DNA from: Chrysopilus asiliformis
Lineage: Eukaryota; Arthropoda; Insecta; Diptera; Rhagionidae
NCBI GenBank assembly: GCA_964034945.1
Contig: OZ035960.1
Location: 11,722,457-11,786,456, forward strand
Reading direction: 5' to 3'
Length of the DNA: 64,000 bases
Below are positions 33,638 to 45,362 of this stretch, piece by piece. Both the position numbers and the translations under genes were made by a program. The first letter of the stretch is position 1; each line of letters begins with the position of its first letter. The notes beneath the pieces are model-generated. The model saw only the letters and a list, made by a program, of their open reading frames with translations, was not told the origin of the DNA and ran no database searches.

Positions 33638-36610
33638 ATGATATTCTGGCTAGCAATACTTATGTTCGGCAGTGTCATTAACCGGGGCGGTAAAATATTT
33701 AAAATCGATCAGGTGTAAAACAAATATAATTGCTTTTCTGGTTTTTTGTGTGATAGAATCGATCGATTGTGATGGAAATCCGAAAAATACCGAGGGAAGA
33801 CTACGGAAGCATTTATTTTGTAGTTATGATAAATCTATACGCCCGGTTACTAATTCAAAAAATGCAACAACAGTCAACGTAACTCTAATTGTGCAAAATT
33901 ACGATTTTGTAAGTTTTTTTTTTTGATTTTTTTCAAATATATTTTCAAAAAATCATTTTATGTGTTTCTAGTCTGACTGGTCTCAGCAACTTTCAATTTC
34001 GTCATGGATATCAATGGTAAAAAACAGTAGTTTTGTTAAATTTTCCGAGTTTCTCGGATATTTCAAACAATTTTTAAAATTTATGATTACAATTTAATTT
34101 TTTGTTAAATTATTTTCACAAAAAATTGCGAATCAATTTTTTTTTCTGATAAAGTTGTGATTTTTAAGCGAATCAATTACTTATGGGCGTATTTTTTATA
34201 CAAAACTTATCTATTCTCAAATAATTAGAAATGGATGGATGAACACTTGAAATGGGATAGAAGCGCTTTTGATAATATCGATAAACTGACTGTAAATAAT
34301 GAGGATATTTGGTCACCAGATTTAACAATTTATAATTCGTAAGTTAAATACAATTTCTAAATTTTTTAGTTAGCGATATGTGAAAGTGTGAACTCAAGAG
34401 CATAATCTGTTTTTAAAGACTGTTCATAAACCGCAAAAACTTTTGATATATTGCTGAATGGCGTGCAATTCCATCTCTGTCGGACACCGGACACAACTCT
34501 TCCAAATTTCATTAAAATGGGGTAGACAGATAATTAGTGGTTAATGATCAGCTCATTCTCACTGATACGCGTAACAGCAATTTTTTTTCTCACGTGAATA
34601 TTTTCTCGGTTTTGAATAATAGCCAGAGGCTTCGATCATAACCGCTTTGCTATCCAACCCTTTCCCTACGCGTTTTCTAAGCTTTCAGCAATTAATTACT
34701 TTACATATTTGGAATAAAAAAAGATAAAAATATTAAAAAAAGCCCCCCGTCACGCCTACGATCCAAGCGTTCTTCTGGTGAAGATTAGTCGAAAATTGAT
34801 ATACTTTTTATCTAATTTAAACAAAGAAGTTCTACTGAGTTGCAATTTTAAATATCTCTATTGAAAATATATTTAAGAAATCCGGAAAACGAAGAAAAAA
34901 GTAGTCAAATAGTTAATAGTTAAATAGTACAGTTTTAAAGTTCTTTCGCTTAAAGTACTTAGAAATTTCCAAAAGAGTTAAATCAGAGTCTATGGCAGTA
35001 CAAAAAAAACGACAACTCCTTATAATAAAGATGATAATAGTTGCGTTTTTTTATTGTTCTGAAGCAGTTCAGAACAAGCTTTCCATACAAAATCCTGCAC
35101 CACCTTTTCATCTCGAACAGCGCTTGGAACAAAGGGAAATTTTATACGGTAATGTACGGTAATGAAATGCTGCTAACTTCAACATAATAAATTTGACATT
35201 TTATTCTCAGTTGAGGATTTTGTGTTGATGGTTTGTTGGTTCTGTTCGACAGCGAAATAGTTTTAATCATGGGAGATACCGAATAGTGATTATATCAAGA
35301 AAATATAGCAGTAACGGCCTACTGATGCTACTAACGTGAAGTTAGTTGCGATTGAACTCGATGAAATTTCCCACTTACTCTGGATCGTTTTTTTAAATGT
35401 TTAGTGTTCTAGAAGATTAAAAAACGCAACTAATATGCTGCCAATAATAATGATAATTTCCTAATACAATGGTTTTAAATTTTAATCGTTTTAATCTAAA
35501 TTAGCGGCACAACACAATTCTCAGAGACATGTTCGGCATCCCATTGCGTACTTTCCAGTTCGGGTTTAATTTCATGCATCCCACCGTGCACTCATACTGG
35601 AACCTGCGTCGCTGATTATACATACTGGCCGTTCGATACGCAAAACTGTTCAATGCATTTCGGTGCATGGGTTCACCGGGGCGAAGAAATCGATTTTCGT
35701 GCGATTGGAGGGGGTGGAATGGAAACTGCTGTGGCGAATAATGAATGGAAATGGGTTCGATTTGGCGTACAACGGAAGCCAGGAAATTACTCGTGGTCAA
35801 CCGGAGAGACCTATCCATCCTTGCATTATTGGTTCGTCATTGAACGACATTTTGCTGGGGAAATGGCATACATTTTTGTACCGTCTATGGGTTAGCAAAA
35901 CATTACCGAAACGCTTATTGAATCAAATGTCACTCATTTCAATCACTAATTTACAGTTTTCACCGTTTTAAATGTCCTATCAACCCTATTGGATCCAAAT
36001 TGCTTCGAACGAATCGCTGTGGTCATAATATCGTTCTTCTCCCACATCAAATTCATTCAACAATTGGCATGGAGCGCCCCGAAAAACGGCGACAAAGCGC
36101 CCAATTTTGGTGAGTTTTACATGTGATTAACCGTAATAACGGATTGAATTTGACTTTGCTGTCACAGTTCTGTACTATAGGGACTCTTTAATAATATCGG
36201 CATTTCTACTTTTCCACACAATCATAATGAGGGCTCTAACAAATTGCACGTCAAAATCACCTGACTGGGTTGAGACAGCAACTTCCAAATTTCAGGATAA
36301 CAAAGTTGGTGAAATTATCATGTCCAAGGATTATTTAATTCAAAGAGTACGTATAATTATTATTAATTATTCTATAAATATTCATTTCATACAAATTCCA
36401 ATCTAGAATCCTTTAAGTAACGAAATTGCGCCTGAAGATGTCGCCAGTTTGGTCGAAGGACAAACCAACGATGCAGTGAAACAAAAGGAGCAGAACACCA
36501 TTTGGCGGACAACCGTCAAAGTGCTTGACCGATTGCTTTTTATTATTTTGACTATCGTGTACATTATTATGATCCTTACTTTAATTCCTGGCTCTTATCA
36601 CACTTCATAA
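33638..36610 (+). CDS. Divergent nicotinic-receptor-like Cys-loop channel subunit D
   Basis: Eight exons: 33638-33689, 33757-33908, 33972-34016, 34229-34338, 35505-35890, 35957-36109, 36168-36346, 36407-36610. Predicted product 426 aa with a signal peptide, a Cys-loop C154-C168 (13 residues between, WPFD core), M1-M3 and a C-terminal M4. Unlike A-C it keeps the Trp of loop D (WISMKW), the loop-A Tyr (WSPDLTIYN) and the loop-B Trp (FGAW, W175), but loop C lacks the vicinal Cys pair. Extra cysteines (C129, C134, C144, C148) precede the Cys-loop, as in gene B. It would be a non-alpha type in nicotinic terms. Exon 5 is less AT-rich than the same exon in A-C. Intron 4 (34339-35504) holds nothing I recognise. 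Confidence 0.88.
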
Positions 36611-37784
36611 GGGTGGCGGGAAAATCAAAACTGTTCTTTATAATTTGTCATCTTAACAGTATTTGTAGAAAAAATAGATTTAATTATTTAAAACACTATT
36701 TTTTGAATAGCTGCCCATAAAACAAATCATACTAATTTTCGCATTTTCGAACCCCCTTTCGTAACGCTTTTTACGATTTTTTTATATACGATTTTATACT
36801 TTTTAAATACATTTTCAATAGAAATATTTAAAATTGCAAATCAGTAGAATTTCTTTGTTTAAATTAGGTTAACAGTAATTAAATTACGGCTTATAGGCAA
36901 TTTAAAAAAAATGACAAAATGTTATTTTCCTGCGTGAAAGCTGGTAAAGCAGGCTCTAATGACGGTGAGCCACATTTCAGAGCAAACATGCCTGACCTGT
37001 TGGGGAGAATTTTTCGGATGTGAAAAAATTCCACAAAAACAAGCCGAGAAATTCCAATAGTTTACAAATCTTTTTTTCAAATTGTCCATTTTCAGATTTT
37101 CAAACCCCCCATTTTTACCGCCTTGCAACTTTTTTAACAGCTGCTTTTAACAGCTTTGTTAGAAAGATTTTCAACACAAAAAAAGCTTTTTTGCTCCACA
37201 TATAACTTGTATAAGCTCTGGTAAAATGCCAAAAAAAACTAAAGTCGATTTTCAGCAGAAGCAAACGTGATCTGTATTTGCATTAATAGACAAATCAGTT
37301 TGGCTTCGCTTGGAAATTGACGTAAAATTTTTGGCTTTTCGCCACAGAACCAACATCAACTTGGTAAAAAGCTAATTACTAGTCATTTTACCCTATATTC
37401 TTTGTTTAATAGCATCTGTTGGAAAGTTGCAGAAGTAAGATCGAACATTTGAAAGGTTTTTATTTAAACGTTTCTCAAGAGTTTTGATTTTTATTCCTTT
37501 TGAAAGATTGATTTTTATTCCTTTTGAAATATTTTTGATAAAGACGATATTTTTAATAGTTTTTATGATCGGGTATTTGTAAAACTCATAAAATTATCTC
37601 AAAATTTTCTTGAACTGTAAGTTTGTAACAAACTCACTTCAAAAGGTATTTTAAATTATATAAAAACCTATCTAAACTTAAAACGTTTAATTTTATTGTA
37701 CAAAATTAAAATTAATACAAAAACTTGTCAAGTGTAATAATATTTTGTAGAGCCTCTTCGATCAGAAGGGAATTTTTGTACATT
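36611..37784. other. Intergenic between receptor gene D and beta-hexosaminidase
   Basis: The two genes are convergent. The stretch is AT-rich. Around 36712-36780 it contains sequence loosely similar to the intron-6 region of gene B (CTGCCCATAAAA / CATACTA words). The hexosaminidase poly(A) signal lies at 37692-37697. Confidence 0.5.
37692..37697 (-). terminator. Probable poly(A) signal of the beta-hexosaminidase gene
   Basis: AATAAA on the - strand, about 88 bases after the stop codon. Confidence 0.5.
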
Positions 37785-40700
37785 TCAACAAATTCCAGGC
37801 CCATTTGGAGGTTGTGCTGGAATTCCACGGTTTATCATCCGGCAGGTATGTTCCTCAAGACGTTGCTTGGCACTTTGAGTATTGGTCACTTCCCTTTGGG
37901 ACCACAAGCGTTCAGCAGCAGCACTCGCTCTTGGGAAAATTCTCGACAAAACGTTGTTATCATTAACAGCTTCAGCCCACATACAGGCTTCACCACCCAT
38001 CACTAAACGCTTTTGGTCATCAGTTCCAATAAAATCATGCGGTTCGCAGTGATAGAATTTATCCCAATCGCCACCACTTTGCAGATGATCCAAATACCAG
38101 CATTCACTCATCAACACACGATGGCCCTGCTCAGTAAATTGATGCAAAAGCATTCTCCAATTTCCGGTCCAAACTTGGACAACGGTTCCGAGTGGCAATT
38201 GAACTCCTTCGACCATTGCCTAAGAGAAAATTTCAATAAAATAAAAACAAAATATGGAAATATGTTTTTAAAAAAATACCTCTTGCCACACAACAGGTGT
38301 GTTGTTTAAAGCGTGCACTGAATTTGAAACTCTCTCCATGAAGAGTCTTTGCAATTCGCTATACGATGTGATATTCTTCGATTTAATGTAGGAATTAATC
38401 GCAGCATTGCTTTGCCAGCATTCGTAGCCCACTTCGTCACCACCCAAATGAATATATTGATCTGGGAATACTTGTCCAACTTCACTGGAAGTTAAAATGT
38501 TTTTCTGCATTTGTTTTTTAACAAATTTCCTGTTTTAAGATTTGAAATTTAATTGCACTACTCACGTGTACAGTTCTTGTAAAAATTGATAGGAAGTTTC
38601 CGAAATAGGATTAATGGGTCCCAGTTTACCCGCATGTTCCCCTTCACAAGTCGTCAAAATCTCTGGATGCGAAATACCCCAAGAGCGGGTGTGTCCTGAG
38701 AAACAAAATATTTACAATTAAAAGCAAATAACACTAAATATGTAACGAAATTTTTGAAAAACTCTTAATTTTAAAACAAAATTTGCCGTTAAAAAATAGA
38801 TTGCATCTAAAACATAACAGTGAAAGCAGCTCAAATAAGCGGAAATTTACGGGCCAAAGAATTCTGTCCCGGTTGTGGGAGGTGTCCGTTTATCAAAACT
38901 ATTTTAATATTGCAATTACTTTGCAGTCAAAGAGAAATATTCATGAAGGAAAGCATTAACCCACTGAACTTTATACAAACCTACAAATGTTTCTTATTAA
39001 AGTAAAGAATCAAACCAAAACAGATATTAATTCCTCTAACGGTGAAATGTAGAAACTAACAGGAAAACTGCATTTTCTGTTTTGTGAATTCGATTTAGTT
39101 TTCTATCAGCCCTTTGTCCGGAATATCTTTGAAGAAACGCGCGAAATAACCGCGTTCAAGAATTTAATTTGAATAATTTATCATTCAAACATTTGTAATA
39201 TTCAATATTTTATACTCTATGTTGCAAAATATAAGAAGTTATTGCGAATTTTTCGGCGCAAATAAATCGGTTTTGTATTAATTTGGAATTTTAAATTCGT
39301 TTTAAAAAATTTCTTTGAAAAACACTCACCAGGAACATCAAATTCAGCCAAAACTCGAATACCCCTCAAGCGAGCATATTCAATAACATCAGCAATTTGC
39401 GCCTGCGAATAGGTCCTTCCTGGCAAATATGCTCCCTTTTCAGCTAATTCCGGGAATTTAATACTTTCGTATGGGAAAGAATGATCATCGACAATATGCC
39501 AATGGAATACATTCAATTTATTGTAGACCATTCCATCGAGAATTTTCAAAATGTTGTCGAAACTAATGAAATGCCGTGATGTGTCGACAAGAAGACCACG
39601 ATGAGGGAATCGAGGCTCATCCCGAATTCTAGTGTCTGGTATACGCAACTGAAAATGGAAATATTTGAAATTAATTGTTTTCAGGGTAAATTAAAATTAT
39701 TTTTGACTTTACCAGTCCATTTTGGTATGGTGTAATCAATTGCGAGTAAGTCTCCATGGCGCGAAGGGCACCCCAAACTGAGTGCGCAACAATGTGTCCA
39801 CGACTAGAAATGTAATCTACAAAGAAAATAAAAATTTAGTTTTATTGAAAGTTAACCCGAGTTCATGATAAGGGGTTGTCTAACAAAAAATCGAGAAAAG
39901 TGGGGTGAAAAGCCTGAAATTAGCAGCAATACGTGATGCTAATTTCAGGCTTTTCGCCCCACTTTTTTGCGATTTTTTGTTAGAAGTTTTACATCGTGTA
40001 ACGTATTTTGTGGATATAGCTTCTAAATAATTATTATAAATACTTACAAAATTCATCCATTTTTAAGTATGGTTTGTGTTCACAGCTAGATGTTAAGTTA
40101 ACTCGTATTTGAGTGATGGCCTCGGGGCGAGCAGCATTGGTCCAGAGGGCTGCTGGAGCTGCATTAGGATATCGAATTGGACTATTTGTTGAATTTTTAA
40201 TAATATTCTTATATCTTGCAAAGGCTTGATCCAGCAAATCACACGTGTTTCCAATGGCCTAAAAAAGAAATATTTTTTGTAACAACTGATAACAAAATTG
40301 TGGAGTCGTCTTAAACAACTGGACACATGTGAAGGGGGTGTTTGAACTTCTAGTGTGTATTATTTAGTAAGGAAATAATAACACGAATCAATAAAATCAG
40401 GAAACTGAATTGATAAAGCTCATAAAAACTAGTTTTGACTTCTTCTAAATTCAATATACTAAGATTAGAATTCAAAACAAACTCAATCACATTATTGGTT
40501 GATTAGATATAGGTAGTTGCTATCAATTTAATTATTAAAACTACTTTAAACTTCATATTGTCTATTTTTCAATCCAGAAATCTCTATTGTTTATATTATA
40601 ATTAAGTAATTCTCGTATATGATAGATAAGATTGAAGGAATTCAATTGTTTTGATTGATAAACACTTAACAACACAATAATAACAACAGTGCTAATTGAG

Positions 40701-43633
40701 ATTTCGTTTAACTAATTTTGAGCAATACGAGAATTTTCGAAAATATCTATTTCTATCTACTATATTTTACCAATTGTTCAAAGATATAATATCTGTTCCA
40801 AAAAGGCAAAACATCTTAAGTCGATTTTCAGACAAAGCAAAAGTAATTTGTTCAAAAATTTGGAATTTTCAAATTATCACTTTCATTCGTTTAAATGCGC
40901 CTCAGGCAAAAGGATACGACGCAAACATTTAAATTTAAAGCTATAAAAAGGTAAAAGTTCGCGCAGCTTTTACAGTTTTTTTTAAATACAACTATGAAAA
41001 ATAACAATCAAGAAAAAATACGCCGCAGGCAAAATGTTTTTTAATACTTGTACTTTAGGTAAAACTTTAAAGTATGTTTTCCATATGTATTTAGTTATCA
41101 TTTTTCAGCGTTTAATACATTATAACACAAAATTATCCTCGACAAAAGTTTAGGTTTTGGGACAAATCCGGGGCCACCCGGGTCATTTCAAGACGTGTGA
41201 TCACCCTATAAATATGATACGCCTGCATTCGTTGAGAGTGTGAAACTGGCATAAATGTTTTTTTCCGTTAAATTACATTCTAAATCTTATCGACTTTTAT
41301 ATTCTGTATAAGCAGAAAAGATCGGATTGTATTTTTCACTTTTATCGAAAAAGACACTATTCGGTACTGTTAAGTTATCTATGGGTGTCCCGTAAAATAC
41401 TAGTATGATAATTTTAATCGATCTGAACCATATCTATACACTTTTTAGTACAAAGCTTCCTCTGACTTCCTCCTCTCACTTCTTCCTCTCAACCCTTTTT
41501 GTGACAAAACATGGAGACTCGTTTCCAAATTTGACGCAGCGTACTTGCAAATGTCTCAAAATGCGCCATCTTGGAAAATAATACCCTAGATAAGCGACTT
41601 TCTAAAGGGTGTTTTTTTAGACATGTGGTTTTCAATCTGGCACTACTTTTTTCGGAGTTGGTCTTTTTGACAGTTGTCACTTGATTTATGCTCAGTTTGG
41701 TTTGCCATTTCGTCAAACGACCATCAAGCGCGTCACACGTTCGGCGAATGGCCCAAAACGAGATGGCCACCGATCCCGATTTTCACAAGAAAATTTTGTT
41801 CAGCGATGAAGCTCACTTTTGGTTGAATGGGTACGTCAATAAGCAAAATTGTCGCATTTGGAGGGATGGTGATCCACAAGCCATTCTTCAGACGCCGTTA
41901 CATCCTCAAAAAGTCACTGTTTGGTATGCTCTATGGGCAGAGGTAATCATTGGTCCATATTTCTTCAAAAATGAAGCCGGCCATAATGTTACAGTCAATG
42001 GGGAACGCTATAGAGCCATGATTAATGACTTTTTCGTGCCTAAATTGGAGGATGTTTATGTGGACGACCTTTGGTTCCAACAAGACGGCGCTACATGCCA
42101 TACAGCCAACGAAACAATCAATTTATTGAAGGAAACTTTTGGTGAGCGCATTATCTCGCGTCGTGGGCCTGTGGCATGGCCTCCAAGATCGTGCGATTTA
42201 ACACCGCTGGACTATTTTTTGTGGGGTTGTGTGAAGTCGCTTGTCTACGCAGATAAGCCCGAGACGATTGAAGCCTTGGAAGAGAATATTCGGCGCGTTA
42301 TTGCTGACATACGGCCCCAATTGCTGCAAAAAGTGGTCAAAAATTGGGCCTCTCGGCTGGAATTTATTCGAGCCAGCCGCGGCGGCCACTTGCCCGAAAT
42401 CATTTTTAAAATATAATGGCAAACCCTTATCTTTATAATAAAGCTAAACTCTTGGCCATAACATTTAAGTATATGCGTTTTATTTCTTCTTGAAAACCAC
42501 ACGTCTAAAAAAACACCCTTTACTAACACCCAGCCTGAATGTCTAGCAGACTAGCTTGCTCAAGTAAATTTATCAAATCATGGAAGAAAATTTCGACCAT
42601 GTTGAATTAGTTGTACTCATGAAATTCCGGCAAAAACCACAAAAATGGTGAAGTGTGAATTCAAAAAGGAATTCAAGTTTTCAAAAATATTTCAAATTAG
42701 ATTGACTTGTACTTTTTAAACAAAAGATTTTCAAAAATTATGAATTTTGTTTTCTAATGTAGATGCATTTAAGTTGTAAATTCATTACACAAATTTCATA
42801 TCGTTCCCGTGCAAGCACTTTGTGGACATGAAAATTATTTTTTTTTTGTAATTTTAAACTTTACAGCGCAATTGAATGCTGGAAGCAACAAGTAATATTT
42901 TTATATATTTTCAGTAGGCACATAATTATAATCTGCATTTTTAAGTGGCAAAAAAATTGTTGATATGGGAAATCTAATTCTACAATTGAAAGTAAGCTAA
43001 TCTTTTTTTCGGTTTTTAAGTCAAATTTCTTTTGCATAAAACTCTGATCACAAATATTTTCTGGTGATTTTTTTGCTGGTGCTTGTAAGCGAAACGAAAC
43101 TTTTAGCCGGAATTCAGTGATGAAGAACAGATCTTAAAATAGACGAAGTTATAAACAAAACGAAACCCATGTATGTAATGTACATATATGTTGTACTTAA
43201 TAACTAAAACGATATCTGACATTGAACATTTATGTTTTGTCAGCATTTTTTAATAAGAAAAAATCTTGTTGGAATAAATCTTGCAATTTTATTTAAAAAA
43301 ACTGTAGAAAATACTTATATGGCTAGAAGATCAGGTGCAAAAAACTTAAAAGATTTTTTTTTAGTATAATGACTTACCATAAAATCAAAGTTATTTGGAT
43401 CGATGACAAAAAAGTCTTCGGACGAGGTTTGGTACTTTGGTCGTGGCCAGACTTCACCTGAGAAACAAAAACATAAGAAAATATCATTATACGAAAGGAG
43501 ACAGAATTTGCGGCTAAGAATAGTAAATGAAAATCAATTAATTACCGACTGTGGCTTTAACAACTGGACCGGGATCGATGATATACGCCAGGGAAGTGGC
43601 CAAGACGCCAAGGAATACCACAAATGACTTCAT
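37785..43633 (-). CDS. HEXB: Lysosomal beta-hexosaminidase (HEXB-type), GH20
   Basis: Eight exons on the - strand, in transcript order: 43633-43546, 43457-43378, 40258-40048, 39816-39713, 39648-39330, 38695-38566, 38484-38280, 38219-37785. Predicted product 523 aa, close to human HEXA/HEXB. It removes terminal GlcNAc/GalNAc from glycoconjugates in lysosomes. It has a signal peptide ([17 protein letters not shown]), the N-terminal GH20b domain, and the catalytic barrel with substrate Arg186 (VDTSRH) and the Asp327-Glu328 pair (HLGGDEV). W421-Y422-L423-D424 region: the WYLD motif carries the Asp of HEXB rather than the Asn of HEXA. The protein is closer to vertebrate HEXA/HEXB than to the insect chitin-processing enzymes. 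Intron 2 (3.1 kb) contains a mariner, intron 3 a hairpin MITE. The gene is convergent with receptor gene D. Confidence 0.93.
39879..39984. mobile_element. 106-bp hairpin MITE in intron 3 of beta-hexosaminidase
   Basis: Arms of about 47 bp starting TCTAACAAAAAATCG are near-perfect reverse complements around a short loop. No coding. It could fold strongly in the pre-mRNA, but it lies away from the splice sites. Confidence 0.8.
41605..42520 (+). mobile_element. Truncated mariner-family transposon (DD41D type)
   Basis: Terminal inverted repeats of about 31 bp with one mismatch start AAGGGTGTTTTTTTAGAC on both ends, and a TA duplication flanks the element (41603-41604, 42521-42522). It carries the catalytic half of a transposase. 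It lies in intron 2 of the beta-hexosaminidase gene, opposite to the gene's strand. Confidence 0.9.
41688..42416 (+). pseudogene. Mariner (DD41D, Rosa-like) transposase, N-terminus missing
   Basis: Open for 242 codons. It carries the catalytic triad region: [18 protein letters not shown] (first Asp), [11 protein letters not shown] (second Asp) and [11 protein letters not shown] (third Asp). By count there are 41 residues between the second and third Asp, the DD41D spacing described for Rosa-type elements. Full transposases of this group are about 340 residues. The N-terminal paired helix-turn-helix DNA-binding part is missing, apparently by an internal deletion near 41700. The protein should be unable to bind its own ends. 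Confidence 0.85.
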
Positions 43634-44846
43634 TTTCACTATAATACTGCACAAGATTTAAAATTCAACTATCTTACAGCTAGCAATCGACTTGAGTGTC
43701 ACTTTAAACAATTCACTTCCGTAGTTGGCGACACAATAAAAACTTTCAACTGCTGGCTCCCGCTGTCCAGCTGATACTAAACTGCCGATTAAAAATAATT
43801 TAAGGTCAAAGCCGTTCCACTGTATGAAATTTAAAATGGGAACCCCGTTCTCTTTAATAACACACAAAAATCAAAGTCAAAAAATGCCGATAAATATCAG
43901 TAGTTTAGTAACCGCTGAATAATTATGACTGCAGACAAGAAGTGAACCCAATTCGAACGCGTTGCGCTGATGGTGATTTAGAACACTTTTTCTTGCTCGC
44001 TTGAAAGATCTTTTTCTACTCGACGTCTATCTAAATTCGTGCTAATGAAACGACAGATCTTTTTTTGTTTTTGAAAAAAAAAGATGCTTCCAGTCTGGAG
44101 AATTCAGTTCAAAGATCTGTGATCATTCCCTGAACATAACTTGGAGTACACTGTTTGCGAATCCCGGTTGGACGGTGGGTTTTGTAGTCTGCTCTCTAGA
44201 ATCTCAAGATCTCAAGTTGTTTGGAATCGATCGTTAGTGATCTTTTGATAGATTCTCTTGCTATTCGTCACGATATTTCGATCTGATGGCATTAAAATTG
44301 GGGCCTTATCAGCAATTAAGATTTTACGCTACTTCACGGACCACTTGAGGCGAGAATTTGATAACTTCGAATGTGATTATTTTACTATGGATTTGACCAA
44401 TTGAACTTGAAGATATCTTATTATTAAAAGACTAGCTAGAAGACTACATGTTCATTTTTTTTGTTTTTATGTCTAAAAATTATAGATTGATAATGTGAAC
44501 ATCACATAAATTTTGTATTGCGGAATCATATTATAAGGAGAAGTGACAAATTTACTCTTTGTCGTCACCATTCCCTCTTACCCCTCCTCTGGTATTTCTA
44601 CGACCATTGAATGGATTTGGTTTGGGTTTTCATCTACAGACAGGTCAGCTCTGAAGGAAATCTTTGAATCACGAACATCTACCCCGCGCCTTCGCTGTCA
44701 ACCCCTCGCCCGCCAACTCCTGTAATTCTTAATGGATATGGGTAATTACTGTTTTCACTGTTTCGCATGTCATTCCTCAAGAAGATTTCCAATTCATGAA
44801 AATCTTTTTCACCCCTCTCCGTGTCAACTCCTTTCCTTTTATCTTA
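43634..44846. other. Upstream of the beta-hexosaminidase gene, nothing assigned
   Basis: It should contain the beta-hexosaminidase promoter (the start codon is at 43633). I see no clear TATA or other element I can defend, and no gene. Confidence 0.5.
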
Positions 44847-45362
44847 GTACCAGGAAGACCGAGCCATGCTCGACGAGCTTAAAATCCTGCTTTTGCTGAT
44901 TTTTGTGGAAAAACTAAATTCACATTATCTTTACAGAGCTTTTCCAGAGTTTTTAAATTCCCGACCTAGAAAGCTAGAACTAACTCTAACGCGCGATAAC
45001 AAAATTGCACAAAAATCGGTTGAGTGGTTATTGAGTAATCGCTGTCACCGATTTTTGAAACCTTTTGAGACACCGGGTGAGGGTTGTCGAGGGGAGGGAA
45101 AAGTCAGGTTTGTAGTGCAAAAATCGAAAGCCCTTAGCCCCCTTAGTAATACTGTAAAGTTTCATTAAGATCGGACCACCCAGTTCGAAGATACCAGGCG
45201 AGGGGTATCGAAGAGGAATTTTCTCAGAGGTGAGACCTATCTAGATCGATTCCTTGTCCCCGAAAATCCCTAACTTCCAAGTTTCGTGAAAATCGTTAGG
45301 CGGGTTTTCGAGATCGTTTGTGCAGACAGACAGATAGACATTACTCGTATTATATTATAGGA
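44847..45362 (+). repeat. Interspersed repeat, copy 2 (possible non-LTR 3' region)
   Basis: The first 390 bp match 8556-8945 reversed. It continues to a tail with CGGGTTTTCGAGATCGTTTG, GACAGACAGA and ATTACTCGTATTATATTATA. That kind of end is common at the 3' termini of insect RTE/Jockey-like retroposons and their SINEs. No reverse transcriptase is present. Confidence 0.6.
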
